NCBI RefSeq assembly: GCF_004298475.1
Contig: NZ_SCRP01000022.1
Coordinates: forward strand, 62,001 to 126,000
Source of the DNA: Paraburkholderia sp.
Lineage (GTDB): Bacteria; Pseudomonadota; Gammaproteobacteria; Burkholderiales; Burkholderiaceae
Direction of reading: 5' to 3'
DNA length: 64,000 nt
Both the position numbers and the translations under genes were made by a program. The notes below the pieces were generated by a model. It saw nothing but the letters and a program-made list of their open reading frames with translations. It ran no database searches and had not been told where the DNA came from. Each line of letters starts with the position of its first letter. The stretch's first letter is position 1. This document shows positions 32,602 to 41,809 of the stretch, one piece after another.

Positions 32602-33228
32602 ATGGACCTGTCCGCCGCCAACATCGATCGCTACATCGCGGAACGCGTCCGTGCCGCGCGCGAGGCGATCGCCAGCGAGCCGCCGGGCCTTGCGGTTGCC
32701 GACGACCCGATGTACGCCGATGACATCCGTAAGCGCCCGTTCGTTAACCTACGCGGCGGGAAGATCTACAGGCGTGTCGGCAAGCGCGAGATCATCTATG
32801 AGATCTCGCCCAGGCAGATCAGAGCCATCCGCTCGTGCGACAAGCTCTCGTGCATCACGACGCTGGACGGCCAGGAGCACCTGTGCGACGGGACGCTGAG
32901 CGAGTTCGTGCGGCTCTTTCCATCCGACCTGCTGCGCGTGCGGCGCGATCTGGTGGTCAACCATTCGCTGATTAGCGAGTTTCATGTGCTGCCGCGCGGC
33001 TGCGGTGAGGCGAAACGCCGGCGCCTCGTGGTCGACGGCCTGCCCGAGCCGGTGGAGGTTGCGCGGCGCGAGGTTCCCGAGGTCGAGCGCCATATTCTCG
33101 AGCAGGCCGAGTTCGACCGTATCTTCGACGAACTGGCTCCAACGGAGGATCCGATGGGCGTCAAACTCGTCGTGCCGCGGCACCAGCGCGGCCACTTTGC
33201 GCGGTACCTGCCACCAATGAGCCGATGA
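32602..33228 (+). CDS. LytTR-domain DNA-binding protein
   Basis: A 208-residue protein. Residues about 65-125 (RQIRAIRSCDKLSCITTLDG, HLCDGTLSEFVRLFPSDLLR, VRRDLVVNHSLIS) match the LytTR DNA-binding fold, including the closing R.HrslVN-like motif (here RRDLVVNHSL). LytTR domains usually form the output of response regulators. Here no receiver domain precedes it. A second LytTR-like gene lies 1.2 kb downstream. Probably a regulator of the element. Confidence 0.68.
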   Translation: MDLSAANIDRYIAERVRAAREAIASEPPGLAVADDPMYADDIRKRPFVNLRGGKIYRRVGKREIIYEISPRQIRAIRSCDKLSCITTLDGQEHLCDGTLSEFVRLFPSDLLRVRRDLVVNHSLISEFHVLPRGCGEAKRRRLVVDGLPEPVEVARREVPEVERHILEQAEFDRIFDELAPTEDPMGVKLVVPRHQRGHFARYLPPMSR

Positions 33229-33245
33229 ACGTTTGAGCGCCTGCG

Positions 33246-34298
33246 TTAGTCGGCGGTAGGAGGGCGATGCTCGCCTTTTGGCCCGGTCATCGCGTTTTCG
33301 ATAAGCTCGCCACTCTCCAGCGTTCCGAGGTCCTTCAGTGATGCAAGAAACGCGCTCCGCAAAGACTTTTTTGGCGGCACGTCTTTCAGAAAGAGCCCCG
33401 GCTTCCGTGCCTTGCCATCGGTGCGAATCTCGTCGGCGTTCCGGGCGGCTTCATCGATTACCGGCACGAGCGCCTCCCAGTGAGTTTTAGCTTTGCTAAG
33501 CAGATCGCTGATCTGGGCATACAGCTTTGAGTAGTCGTCGTAATGTTCCTTCAGCGGCCCCGCGAAAAACAATTGATTGAAGTCTAGCCGGATGGGATCG
33601 ACTGCCTCTGAGAAGTTGCACAGGCGCTTCTGCCGTACCTTATGTTGCGCCAGCCACTCGGAATGCTCGTTGTGCAGCCGCTCGGTTTCCACATTCGCAT
33701 CTTCGGAATGCTTCCCTTTTGGCAGTGCGGCGATAACTGCATTCAATTTCTCGACCTTCTCATCTTCAAGATATTTCATGAAGGTCGTCCATTTTCGGTT
33801 TCCGCGTGAAGAGTTGCATCGCGAGCAACAGGGCACCAGATTATCGATCTCGTCAATGAACCCGCTGGGTTTTGACTGCTGCGTCGCGGCCTGAAAGTGA
33901 TCCCACGTCTGGTATGCTCCACCGCAATAGGAGCACTTTATTCCGTCTTCCATACCGAGAAGCGCAAGCGCGACGTCGAGCTCGACCTGGGTCGGCTTGA
34001 GCACGGGCGTCAAAGATTTGGCAAAGGCCATGTTGATCGTGGTTTGCCGGGTATGCAGCGTATCCCGCCCGGGCATCTTGAACGGTGACGTGCGTGTGAG
34101 CCGCACCGCTTTGTGAACATGAACGATGGTCCGCACTATCGCCTGGCGGTTCTTGCGTTTGACCACTTTAAAGCCTACTACCGTGGACGCGTCAGTAGCT
34201 TGCGCATTCAACTCGGTACGCTGATCCGCTGCGGTGGAGATGCCCGACGAGGGGGTCTCGCTATTGGCAGAATTGACTGCTCGCTTTTTTGGCATTTT
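33246..34298 (-). CDS. HNH endonuclease domain protein
   Basis: A 350-residue protein. The HNH zinc/metal fold is visible as CSYCGGAYQTWDHFQAATQQ, then DEIDNLVPCCSRCNSSRGN: the CxxC pairs, the DHF histidine and the asparagine of NLVPCC and CNSSRG. The N-terminus is basic. The C-terminus is helical and unassigned. I start at ATG 34296-34298; an in-frame ATG 12 nt earlier is possible. Likely a DNA nuclease of restriction or defence type. Confidence 0.72.
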   Translation of the reverse strand, partial: KMPKKRAVNSANSETPSSGISTAADQRTELNAQATDASTVVGFKVVKRKNRQAIVRTIVHVHKAVRLTRTSPFKMPGRDTLHTRQTTINMAFAKSLTPVLKPTQVELDVALALLGMEDGIKCSYCGGAYQTWDHFQAATQQSKPSGFIDEIDNLVPCCSRCNSSRGNRKWTTFMKYLEDEKVEKLNAVIAALPKGKHSEDANVETERLHNEHSEWLAQHKVRQKRLCNFSEAVDPIRLDFNQLFFAGPLKEHYDDYSKLYAQISDLLSKAKTHWEALVPVIDEAARNADEIRTDGKARKPGLFLKDVPPKKSLRSAFLASLKDLGTLESGELIENAMTGPKGEHRPPTAD

Positions 34299-34467
34299 CG
34301 ATCCCATTCCCGTTGGGCGAATCGTATCAAAACGAGGTGACATTCGATAACAGCTTACATCGGAATGTCGAAGGCGGACCTGCCAAAGCATCGAATATGC
34401 GGCGACAGCATGGTGCTACCCAGGGTGCGTACAATGCGCTGATCGTCCGTTCGTCCGAAATGCATTC

Positions 34468-35043
34468 ATGGGCCGTCCCCGCCTTCGCAAGAATCTCCCG
34501 CCCCTGGTCGAACTCGCCCGATCGGGCTTCCTGGGCCTCGAAGCCCCGGTCGATGGGCAACGGTTCGTCCTCAAGAAAGCCTTGGTCGCGTTCGCCGACG
34601 GCAAGGCCGTGTTCGTCCTGCTCGACGACGGCTTGCTCGTCCGTGCGCAGGCATCGCTCGACGTCATGGAGATCGCCTACCCGGCGTTTTTCCTGCGTAT
34701 CTCCCGTGAGTTGCTCGTGCCGATCGCCCGCGTGACGGCGATCGAGGCGCTGCCGTGCGCCCGTGGCGCCACGCCGCATCGCCTGCTGACCGTTAGGGGC
34801 TTGGACACCGACCACATCCGGACGCTGATCCAGGTTGCGCACAAGAACCTGAAGGATCGGGGCGGTACAGGCCAAGCCAGGATGGCGGAGACACGCGCCC
34901 GGATCAAAATCCGCGACCGCTTCGTCGACGAGCGCATCAGCGTCGCCCGAGCCAGAATCCCTGCGGTGACGGCTGCCCTGACTGCTCACGAGGTAGAGGC
35001 CGGGTGCCGCATCAGGCGGTACGGCCACATCGCTGACGCTTGA
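34468..35043 (+). CDS. LytTR-like protein (second in element)
   Basis: A 191-residue protein. The middle (FADGKAVFVLLDDGLLVRAQ, ASLDVMEIAYPAFFLRISRE, LLVPIARVTAIEAL) has the LytTR strand order and the closing F.RISRELLVPI motif that corresponds to R.HR..lVN in the family. It diverges from canonical members. Weak ribosome site at the ATG. It pairs in type with the LytTR gene at 32602. Confidence 0.55.
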   Translation: MGRPRLRKNLPPLVELARSGFLGLEAPVDGQRFVLKKALVAFADGKAVFVLLDDGLLVRAQASLDVMEIAYPAFFLRISRELLVPIARVTAIEALPCARGATPHRLLTVRGLDTDHIRTLIQVAHKNLKDRGGTGQARMAETRARIKIRDRFVDERISVARARIPAVTAALTAHEVEAGCRIRRYGHIADA

Positions 35044-35347
35044 TCCGCCTACCCCTGATCGCTCGGAGATCCGCGTTCCCCACCGCCCGCCTGGCGGCGC
35101 CCGTTCACAACGCTCGTCGGGCAAACCGAAGGGTTGCCCTCGCGTTGCAAACCGGTTCGGCCGTGGACAACGCAGACGGTGGTGGATTGTCGCCGGGCGC
35201 CCGTTCCGACATCCTCGCCTCAATTTTCTTTTCGCTTTCAGGGTATACGGAGGGGGCTACGGCCGTTTCAGGGTAAACGGATGGGCTGTTCCGCGTCTTC
35301 GAAAAGTTTGAAATCGACTCCGTTGTCCAACAACCAACGGAGCCATC
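35044..35347. promoter_or_regulatory. Promoter/operator region of the ParB-MT-A70 gene
   Basis: Two direct copies of a dyad lie 30 bp apart: TTTCAGGGTATACGGA from 35236 and TTTCAGGGTAAACGGA from 35266. The second reads CCGTTT-CAGGGT-AAACGG, a 6-bp inverted repeat with a 6-bp centre. They lie 70-110 nt before the ATG at 35348 and are the likely operator, perhaps for the HTH in the product itself. Confidence 0.55.
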
Positions 35348-36643
35348 ATGACGACGACGCAACACGCAGTTCAATCCCTCATCGCAACGCCGATCCTCGA
35401 CGCGATCCAGAAGCTCAACCCTGTTGCGACCGACGATCAGCGCGCCGCGCTCGAGCAGAGCCTGCGTGAAATCGGCCAGGTCAACGACATCATCACGGCG
35501 CATGACGGTGCGTTCGTGCTCGACGGGCGTGACCTGCTGGCCGCGTGCAAGGCCGTCGGCATCGAGCCGCGCGTTCGCGACCTGGGCGAGTTGGCCGACG
35601 ATGAAATGGCCGCTTACGCACATCACGGCAACGCCATGCGTAAGGAGCTGCCGGCCGGCGCACGTGCGCTGATGGCCGCGGCCCGTGCGACGCGCACGCG
35701 CGGCAGCAACCAGCATGACGCCGGTGCGGTACCCTCGATCGCCCAGGCTGCAGCGGAGGCGGGCGTGTCCAGCGACTCGGTGCTGCGCGCAAAGACCGTC
35801 GCTGCATCGGGTTGCGACACGCTGATCAGCAAGGTGGCGGAGGGCGCCATCCCGGTGTCCGTCGCCGAAAAGCTGGTGAAGGCGGCCAAGGGCGATTCCG
35901 CCCTGATCGAGCGGATGGTCGAGTCGGGCATCGGACGCGTGCATCGCGAGATGTACAAGGACGAGGTGCTCAAGCCCAAGCGTGAGCGTGCGAAGCAACT
36001 GGTCGCGAACAACCCGGTCGCCGCGCATCAGCTCACCGATTTCGCCGAGGGCTCGTTCCAGGTGATCCAAGCGGATTTCCCGTGGCGCTACACGGAGTCG
36101 AGCGCCGGCATGGCGGATCCGTCGCACCATTACCCGACCATGTCGTTGGACGAGATCAAGGCGATGCCGATCGGCCGCTTGGCCGCGGACGACTCGGTGT
36201 TTTTCATGTGGTGCGTGAACTCGATGCTGCCTGAAGCGCTCGACGTGATGAAGCACTTCGGCTTCAACTACGTGCACAACATCGTCTGGGCGAAGGACAC
36301 GCACGTGATCGGCAACGGTGCGGTGATCAACCGCCACGAAATTCTGCTGGTCGGGCGTCGCGGCCTGGCCCTCCATCAGCCGGGCGTGAAGAAGATCCCG
36401 TCGTGGCACGCAACGGAGGGCCAGCGCTTCGCGCACAGCGAGAAGCCGGCCTGGTTCAGCGAGCAGATCGACCGGGTGTACGGCGATTGCACGAAGTTGG
36501 AGCTCTTCGCCCGTGCTCCGCGCGCCGGCTGGACGACGTGGGGCAACGAGCTGGTACTGCCGGAAGCGCCGAACCTCGACACCGTGGCGAACGTTGGAGA
36601 CGAGGAGGCGAGCAACGACGAGACGTTCGAGCGGGCGGTTTAA
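35348..36643 (+). CDS. ParB-like/MT-A70 adenine methyltransferase fusion
   Basis: A 431-residue protein. Residues 20-95 read like a ParB/Srx fold (LREIGQVNDIITAHDGAFVL, DGRDLLAACKAVG), followed by an HTH-type helical region (PSIAQAAAEAGVSSDSVLRA). Residues 235-420 are an MT-A70-type N6-adenine methyltransferase: IQADFPWRYTE is the catalytic (D/N)PPW site, with later VFFMWCVNSMLPEALDVM, NYVHNIVWAK, HEILLVGRRG and YGDCTKLELFAR. The catalytic tetrad is DFPW instead of DPPW. A GGAG site is present. Likely methylates element or host DNA to evade restriction or to self-regulate. Confidence 0.8.
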   Translation: MTTTQHAVQSLIATPILDAIQKLNPVATDDQRAALEQSLREIGQVNDIITAHDGAFVLDGRDLLAACKAVGIEPRVRDLGELADDEMAAYAHHGNAMRKELPAGARALMAAARATRTRGSNQHDAGAVPSIAQAAAEAGVSSDSVLRAKTVAASGCDTLISKVAEGAIPVSVAEKLVKAAKGDSALIERMVESGIGRVHREMYKDEVLKPKRERAKQLVANNPVAAHQLTDFAEGSFQVIQADFPWRYTESSAGMADPSHHYPTMSLDEIKAMPIGRLAADDSVFFMWCVNSMLPEALDVMKHFGFNYVHNIVWAKDTHVIGNGAVINRHEILLVGRRGLALHQPGVKKIPSWHATEGQRFAHSEKPAWFSEQIDRVYGDCTKLELFARAPRAGWTTWGNELVLPEAPNLDTVANVGDEEASNDETFERAV

Positions 36644-36842
36644 CGTTGCCCGTCACGTACATCGCACACACGTAACGGTAGGCTCGCCGAAACGGCGAAG
36701 CAGCCAGTAACGCAGTTCGTATCATCGGTGCGATCGCACCGTCACATGCGCGCGACTCGTCGGGAGGCAAGCCCGACAAAGCTCCAGTTGGTCGGGAGCA
36801 ATCGAAATACCGAATGCGAACCGCACGTAGTCGCATGCGAGT

Positions 36843-37877
36843 TCAGGGCTTGAAGACGTGCTCACTATGCCATTTGAGGAATGGCTTCAGGTCATCAAAG
36901 TTTCGTAGCCTTAACCGCGTATTGGGATCGATGCCGAAATGACGCTGGTGTGCGAGCGACACCTGCGAACTGATCCGAATTTTGAAGTTCTCGTCAAACG
37001 TGATGAGTCCGCGATCGAACAGGCGATCCAGTGTTGGCACCAGTAGCAGTCCATTCGCTACACTGATCCGCTCCTCGCCGGTTTCGCACCGACTCCAAGG
37101 TTTGATATGGCTGGCGGTGAGCACGTCTTTCATCGTCACTTGTGTGACTGAGCAGCCCCCCCATCTTTCAAAAAGCGAGTCGCGGTAAGGGCCCTGACCC
37201 ACTCGTGCCTTGATAACAGCATCACGTTCTGTATCGCTGAGGTTCTGGACCAACTCCCGGAGAAGCGGATCGTCGCCCAGATCAGGAATGTCTGGAGTCT
37301 CGCTGTCTATCGCACGGACAGGAGGATTACCACCGCGCACGATGCGATAGCCGCCACCGCCGACCGCTGAGAAATCGTAGTCATGAACCCACCAGACCGC
37401 GGGATCGAGGGCTCGAGCCGAAACGGTGGACGCGCGGTCGGCTTCTGATTCATCGACGTCGTTGCCGTCCACAAGGATCAGTTTTACGGGACGGTTGTGC
37501 TTGTATGCTGCCTGGATTCCAAAATCGAGATCACGTGACCGACTGGTCCAGGTCCGCAGTCGATTGCGTACATCGCTGCGCTGTTCCCCTTTGTCGAGAT
37601 CGAGCAGCCGCTGGCGATACGCCCGATCGTTACCGACATAGAAGGCTCCGTCTTCCGAGATCGTCAGACCGTCGAACCAGATGCAAGCGACGAGTGGTTC
37701 ATCTTCTTTGCCAGGAAATACCCACGCGGTATTTCTCGAGATATTGTCGTTTGGATTGGCGACGACTTTTCCGGTGCTCGTGATGTTCCAAGACGAAACA
37801 TCATGCCCGGCTTCGATCAAAAGCTCCCGAACAGGACGCTTGCTGGTTGGGCGAGTAGGAGGTGGCAGATAGCTCAT
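36843..37877 (-). CDS. HNH endonuclease (restriction-type)
   Basis: A 344-residue protein. The C-terminal HNH domain reads GGCSVTQVTMKDVLTASHIK, PWSRC, NGLLLVPTLDRLFDRGLITF: SHIKPW gives the catalytic histidine and NGLLL the asparagine, as in the PF13391-type restriction HNH. The N-terminal ~200 residues may recognise DNA (DGNDVDESEADRA, WWVHDYDFSAVGGGGYRIV). I start at ATG 37877. The open frame continues upstream without coding character. No methyltransferase partner is adjacent. Confidence 0.75.
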   Translation of the reverse strand: MSYLPPPTRPTSKRPVRELLIEAGHDVSSWNITSTGKVVANPNDNISRNTAWVFPGKEDEPLVACIWFDGLTISEDGAFYVGNDRAYRQRLLDLDKGEQRSDVRNRLRTWTSRSRDLDFGIQAAYKHNRPVKLILVDGNDVDESEADRASTVSARALDPAVWWVHDYDFSAVGGGGYRIVRGGNPPVRAIDSETPDIPDLGDDPLLRELVQNLSDTERDAVIKARVGQGPYRDSLFERWGGCSVTQVTMKDVLTASHIKPWSRCETGEERISVANGLLLVPTLDRLFDRGLITFDENFKIRISSQVSLAHQRHFGIDPNTRLRLRNFDDLKPFLKWHSEHVFKP

Positions 37878-37986
37878 CGCGGCGAGGTATGGAAAATCGG
37901 CGTGCGCATATATTACCCAAGGACGTAGAGGTCGGTGTTTAGCAGCATCGGGCCGGATTCGTCTCCATCTCGCTCTCGCTTCAGTC

Positions 37987-38460
37987 TCAGAGTAACGCGC
38001 AGCGCGTTGCTGCATGTTTGAAAGTCTCGCCGCGGAAACAGCCGTGATCCGTTGGTACAAGGTTTGCACGAGCCGTCCAACCAGGGACGATCGGCACGAC
38101 GGCCCATCCGTCTTGCTCCAGCTCCGACGCGATGTCGTCAATGTCCGCCGGGATTGAGAACACAAGGCGGTATGGCCCGATCCGGCATGCGCCGGCCTCG
38201 GGCCAGTGAAACGCCATCTCTTTCCGTCGATCGCCCGGCTTGGCGCGCATCAGCAGCGCGGCCCATCCGTCGCCCGGTGCGACGTATAGCAGAGCGGCGC
38301 GCTCGGACCGGAGGACGTTCAGCGAAACGTCGTGCGGCACGAACACGTCGTCGACCTTCAGTTTGCCCACCAGGTCGCGCAGTGTTTGCCGGATGAAGCC
38401 GGTCGGGGAGGCGGACGCGATGACGTCCGCGTACAGCTCGTCGACGTCCAGATCGGTCAT
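37987..38460 (-). CDS. Hypothetical protein coupled to an HNH gene
   Basis: A 157-residue protein MTDLDVDELYADVIASASPT and onward. Its ATG overlaps the stop of the upstream HNH gene (ATGA at 38457-38460), so the two are translationally coupled. It contains ERAALLYVAPGDGWAALLMR and a basic C-terminus. It may be a partner or immunity-like protein of the nuclease. No family recognised. Confidence 0.58.
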   Translation of the reverse strand: MTDLDVDELYADVIASASPTGFIRQTLRDLVGKLKVDDVFVPHDVSLNVLRSERAALLYVAPGDGWAALLMRAKPGDRRKEMAFHWPEAGACRIGPYRLVFSIPADIDDIASELEQDGWAVVPIVPGWTARANLVPTDHGCFRGETFKHAATRCALL

Positions 38461-39323
38461 TCGTTCATCTCCGCACGAGCAGCGCGGCGGGCCAGGGCCA
38501 TTCGCTTCCAATATCGCACGACGTCTTCGATCCAGACGTCGGCCGGCAACGTCACCCACCAGCGGCCTTGATGCTCGTCGGGTAGTGAGACCGGATCCCA
38601 CGCGGGAAACCGAATCGCTTGGGGCGGCGGCAGGTCCACTTTGATGAGCAATGCGTTCGCTTCGATGAGCAACCAAGCTGCCACGTGCCACGTCTCGCGC
38701 GGCAGGCGGAAGACCGTCCAGGCCCGGTCGGGCGACACGTCGACCGCGCCGAACGTACGCTGAAGAACGAACATCAGGCCGGCGCCCTGGGCGGATGGCA
38801 GCGATCCAGCAGGCCAGGCGAGAAACCCGTATTGCATGAACACGTTGCCGAGCGCGCGGAAGCGGGGCTGCTCCCAGCGTTTGCGCAGTACCGCCTCTGC
38901 ACCGGCAGCCGTGCGAGCGGTGAGGGGCACGACGTGGTTCAGCGAGGCGTGCAGCACTTGAAGGCGTCGCGCCTGGAGTTCCTCGTCGATGTCGGGCTTC
39001 CACTCAAGCAGGTCTCGCCCGCCCTTGCTCTTCTGGCAATCGGTGCAACACGGCATCACGTTGACGTACTCGGAAGCGCAGCCGCCGGCCGACACCGGGA
39101 TGATGCGGCTTGCGCAGGCGGGCCTCCGGCCGGCGGTCATACGGTGTCGCTTGGCGATGCCGCAGCCGCAGTAGGTGCAACGCAGATCGTCGTCACCGTA
39201 CGCGTCCTTGCGTCGCCAGCTCAGGCGGGGCGAGGGGATTTGTGCGACTTGCTTCAGTACGTCGATGAACACAGCGGTCAATGGCGCGGCGTCGGGATGC
39301 TCGTGAGCGATGGTCGGGTTCAT
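38457..39323 (-). CDS. HNH-type zinc nuclease-like protein
   Basis: A 288-residue protein. CTYCGCGIAKRHRMTAGRRP, then CCTDCQKSKGGRDLLEW, forms the two CxxC pairs and C-terminal Asn/Lys-type loop of an HNH/zinc-ribbon nuclease. The rest (FRALGNVFMQYGFLAWPAG, WHVAAWLLIEANALL) is unassigned. I start at ATG 39321-39323 with CGGAG 7 nt upstream. The upstream open frame is not coding in character. It forms an operon with the coupled hypothetical gene. Confidence 0.62.
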   Translation of the reverse strand: MNPTIAHEHPDAAPLTAVFIDVLKQVAQIPSPRLSWRRKDAYGDDDLRCTYCGCGIAKRHRMTAGRRPACASRIIPVSAGGCASEYVNVMPCCTDCQKSKGGRDLLEWKPDIDEELQARRLQVLHASLNHVVPLTARTAAGAEAVLRKRWEQPRFRALGNVFMQYGFLAWPAGSLPSAQGAGLMFVLQRTFGAVDVSPDRAWTVFRLPRETWHVAAWLLIEANALLIKVDLPPPQAIRFPAWDPVSLPDEHQGRWWVTLPADVWIEDVVRYWKRMALARRAARAEMNE

Positions 39324-39919
39324 GTCCGTCTCCGTTACTGAACCGATCCATTCGCCGGTTCTAAGGTACACCCTGGCGCGACGAGGAACGGTTGGCAACG
39401 AAGCGATGCGATGTACCGACATGCGGACTACCAGGGCGACCGGCATTGCGATCGGGCTCGCGCGGCGACGACCGGCGAGCGTAAGAGCATGGGGAAGGGC
39501 GGAGCGACGTTCGCCGCTGGAAAATCCAGAACGACACCGCTGAGTGCGGCGCATGACCCGCAGTGGCAGCGCTGCGTGCGTGCAGCGGGACGGCTGGAAA
39601 AACTGAAACCCGATCAAAACCAACGTCAAAGACGAGGGGACTACCACTATACCCTCTGCACCTGGCGGTGCACTGCGCTCTGCTACGTTTTGCGTTCGGG
39701 AAGTCTTGCCCCGTGGCGCTGCGCGCTGCCTTCCCGTTGACGTGGCTTCTGCCTTCACCGCGCTCGGCCGAAACACGCCGAAATCAGGCAGCCACAAGCG
39801 AAGGCGTTGCCTTCAGGTAGACCGTCCGTCCGCTTCCGGCGAGAAGGCCAGGCGAAGGCGTTGCTTTTCCCACTGGCTCTGGTTGACTGGAGTCGTCATT
39901 CACGAATCGGAGCAAACGC
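39324..39919. other. Intergenic region with TAGACC core site and GCGAAGGCGTTGC repeats
   Basis: About 600 bases without a convincing gene. TAGACCGTCCGTCC at 39818-39831 is a copy of the first regulon box, 102 nt before the ATG at 39920; the second box is not conserved at the expected spacing. GCGAAGGCGTTGC occurs on both sides of it (39798 and 39853) as a direct repeat. Confidence 0.45.
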
Positions 39920-40210
39920 ATGGCTCGCATCCCGCTCAAAAACCTGACGCTGCGCGTGCCGCTCGACACGTACAACGCGCTGCAAAACCTCGCCGAGATC
40001 GATGGCTCGACCATCACCGACCAGCTTCGCCGTGCGGTCATGCTGCACATCGAAGGGCGCGACATTGAAAAGCTGATCCACGAACGCCTAGCCGCTGAGC
40101 AGGCATTGCACCGCGATGCCATGAAGGCCGCGATGCAGCGTTGGGGCGATCAGATTTCCGCCGCGGTTGTTACCAACCTGAACGCCGCTATCGGCGTGCC
40201 TGCGGCGTAA
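39920..40210 (+). CDS. Ribbon-helix-helix protein, relaxosome-accessory candidate
   Basis: A 96-residue protein. KNLTLRVPLDTYNALQNLAE and IDGSTITDQLRRAVMLHIEG give the strand-helix-helix pattern of RHH/CopG proteins. A second helical half follows (EKLIHERLAAEQALHRDAMK). GGAG lies before the ATG. Size and fold match both mobilization accessory proteins and small plasmid repressors. The TAGACC box upstream puts it in the transfer regulon. Confidence 0.68.
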   Translation: MARIPLKNLTLRVPLDTYNALQNLAEIDGSTITDQLRRAVMLHIEGRDIEKLIHERLAAEQALHRDAMKAAMQRWGDQISAAVVTNLNAAIGVPAA

Positions 40211-40254
40211 CGCGTTCCCTCGACCCGATTCAACCTTCCAAAACGGAGGCCCTC

Positions 40255-40680
40255 ATGCCCGACCACCGCAACCCCATGCTCTGCCCGATCGTTCCGTTGG
40301 CGCCCACGGACGCGTCCGAACCGACGCGAGTGGCACTCGGCCGAGTGTCGACCGACATCCGCTTGCTCCATGCGCTGCGCCGGCAGCAGGTCAAGTGCAT
40401 CCATGGCCAGGACTTCATCGACGCTCGGGCTTACGAGCGCGAGATCGATGCCCTGGCTTGCCGCATCGACGGCTTCCTGGAAGCGCTGTCGTGCGTTGGT
40501 GCGATCAGCGCGATGGTAGCCGTCGTGTACCACCGAGCTGCCGGTACCGCCCAGCGTCCGATCAACGTGGACGGGCCGAGCGGCGGTACGTCACAGGCGT
40601 ACAACGACTGGCGGACGATGGTGGAGCGGCTGTACGTCGACAGCGCGACGACAGTGGACGACGTGCACAGCGACGCCTGA
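40255..40680 (+). CDS. Hypothetical protein
   Basis: A 141-residue protein, mostly helical (STDIRLLHALRRQQVKCIHG, DARAYEREIDALACRIDGFL). A perfect GGAGG site precedes the ATG at 40255. It follows the RHH gene by 44 nt, probably same operon. No family recognised. Confidence 0.58.
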   Translation: MPDHRNPMLCPIVPLAPTDASEPTRVALGRVSTDIRLLHALRRQQVKCIHGQDFIDARAYEREIDALACRIDGFLEALSCVGAISAMVAVVYHRAAGTAQRPINVDGPSGGTSQAYNDWRTMVERLYVDSATTVDDVHSDA

Positions 40681-40772
40681 CAGCGCTTTCCGACGAGCGG
40701 TAGCCGTAGCGCTTGCATTTTCCGATGGGTACGAGACGGTACCTCGTGCCCTTTAACCATCGGAGGTCCGGC

Positions 40773-41654
40773 ATGAGCACGGAACAAGACGCGCAGCAAA
40801 CCCAGGAGACGCAACACACCCAACCCAAGGCCGTGGAGGCGAACGTTATCGCGATCTTCGCGGAGATGCGCGCGGCGATCGTCGCTGGCGCCCCGACGGC
40901 ATCGCCGAACCCAGACGCCTGGCAGCCCTACAACGCTGCGACGGGCCGGCCGTTCGAAGGTGCCGCGCGTTTGCGCCTGGCGACGGCAGGGCATTCCGAT
41001 CCGCGTTGGATGACGCCGGCTCAGATCCGTGCGATCGGCGGTTCCGTCCATGAGAACGCCGAGCCCGTGCGGGTGTATTTCTACGAACGCGGGGCGAACG
41101 GCCAATCGGTCAGTCTGAAGACGTACAGCTTGATCAACGCCAGCCAGGTCGACGGCGTGCCGGCCTACGAGTCCCTGCGCCCGGACCGTCCCGCCCAGCG
41201 GTTGCGCGAAACGGCCCAGGCGAACGGTGCGGAGGTGGGCGGCAAGGCCAACGGCGACGAGGTTGCCGCGTCGATCATTGCCACCGTCGCCGGCCAGGGT
41301 GACACGCCGGCCGAGGCCGCGCGCAACACGATCGCACGGGAGTTTTTGAAAGCTTCGCACGGGCAACGGGTGGACGGCATGGCGATCGCCGACACGTTGC
41401 AGGCTCTGCCTCGCGGCACACGCAACAAGGAGATCTTGGACCTGACCAACGCGGCGGCGAAGGTGTCGCTCGAAGCCCTGGGCAAAGCGCCGGAGGGGAC
41501 GGCTTGGCGGGTTGAGCGTTCGGTGCTGCCGAAGTGCGAGGTGCAGCCTCGGGCCGAGGCTGCCGCGCCGGCGGAGGAGGGTGCTGCCAATGTTGAGCAC
41601 AATGAGGCCGCTCCGACGCGGCAACGGGTCCGTGCGCGTGGGCCGATGCAGTAA
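40773..41654 (+). CDS. ArdC-like N-terminal domain protein, anti-restriction candidate
   Basis: A 293-residue protein. Residues 45-120 match the ssDNA-binding N-terminal domain of ArdC-type proteins: WQPYNAATGRPFEGAARLRL, SDPRWMTPAQIRAIGGSVHE, then AEPVRVYFYE. Full ArdC proteins continue with a metalloprotease-like domain with HExxH, which is absent here; the C-terminal half is Ala/Glu-rich. Such proteins protect incoming single-stranded plasmid DNA from restriction. GGAGG before the ATG. Confidence 0.72.
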   Translation: MSTEQDAQQTQETQHTQPKAVEANVIAIFAEMRAAIVAGAPTASPNPDAWQPYNAATGRPFEGAARLRLATAGHSDPRWMTPAQIRAIGGSVHENAEPVRVYFYERGANGQSVSLKTYSLINASQVDGVPAYESLRPDRPAQRLRETAQANGAEVGGKANGDEVAASIIATVAGQGDTPAEAARNTIAREFLKASHGQRVDGMAIADTLQALPRGTRNKEILDLTNAAAKVSLEALGKAPEGTAWRVERSVLPKCEVQPRAEAAAPAEEGAANVEHNEAAPTRQRVRARGPMQ

Positions 41655-41809
41655 GCGTGTTTTCCATCGCCGGTTGGTAATGCCCAGTCGCGATGCGACG
41701 GGAAGGCAACAGCCTGGGGCGCGAAAGCGCCTCATCTCGTTATGGTCAACCGCTCAGCCGATCCCGCCTGCCGCACGGGCGGTATCCACTTCGTCGGTGA
41801 TTCCGTGCG

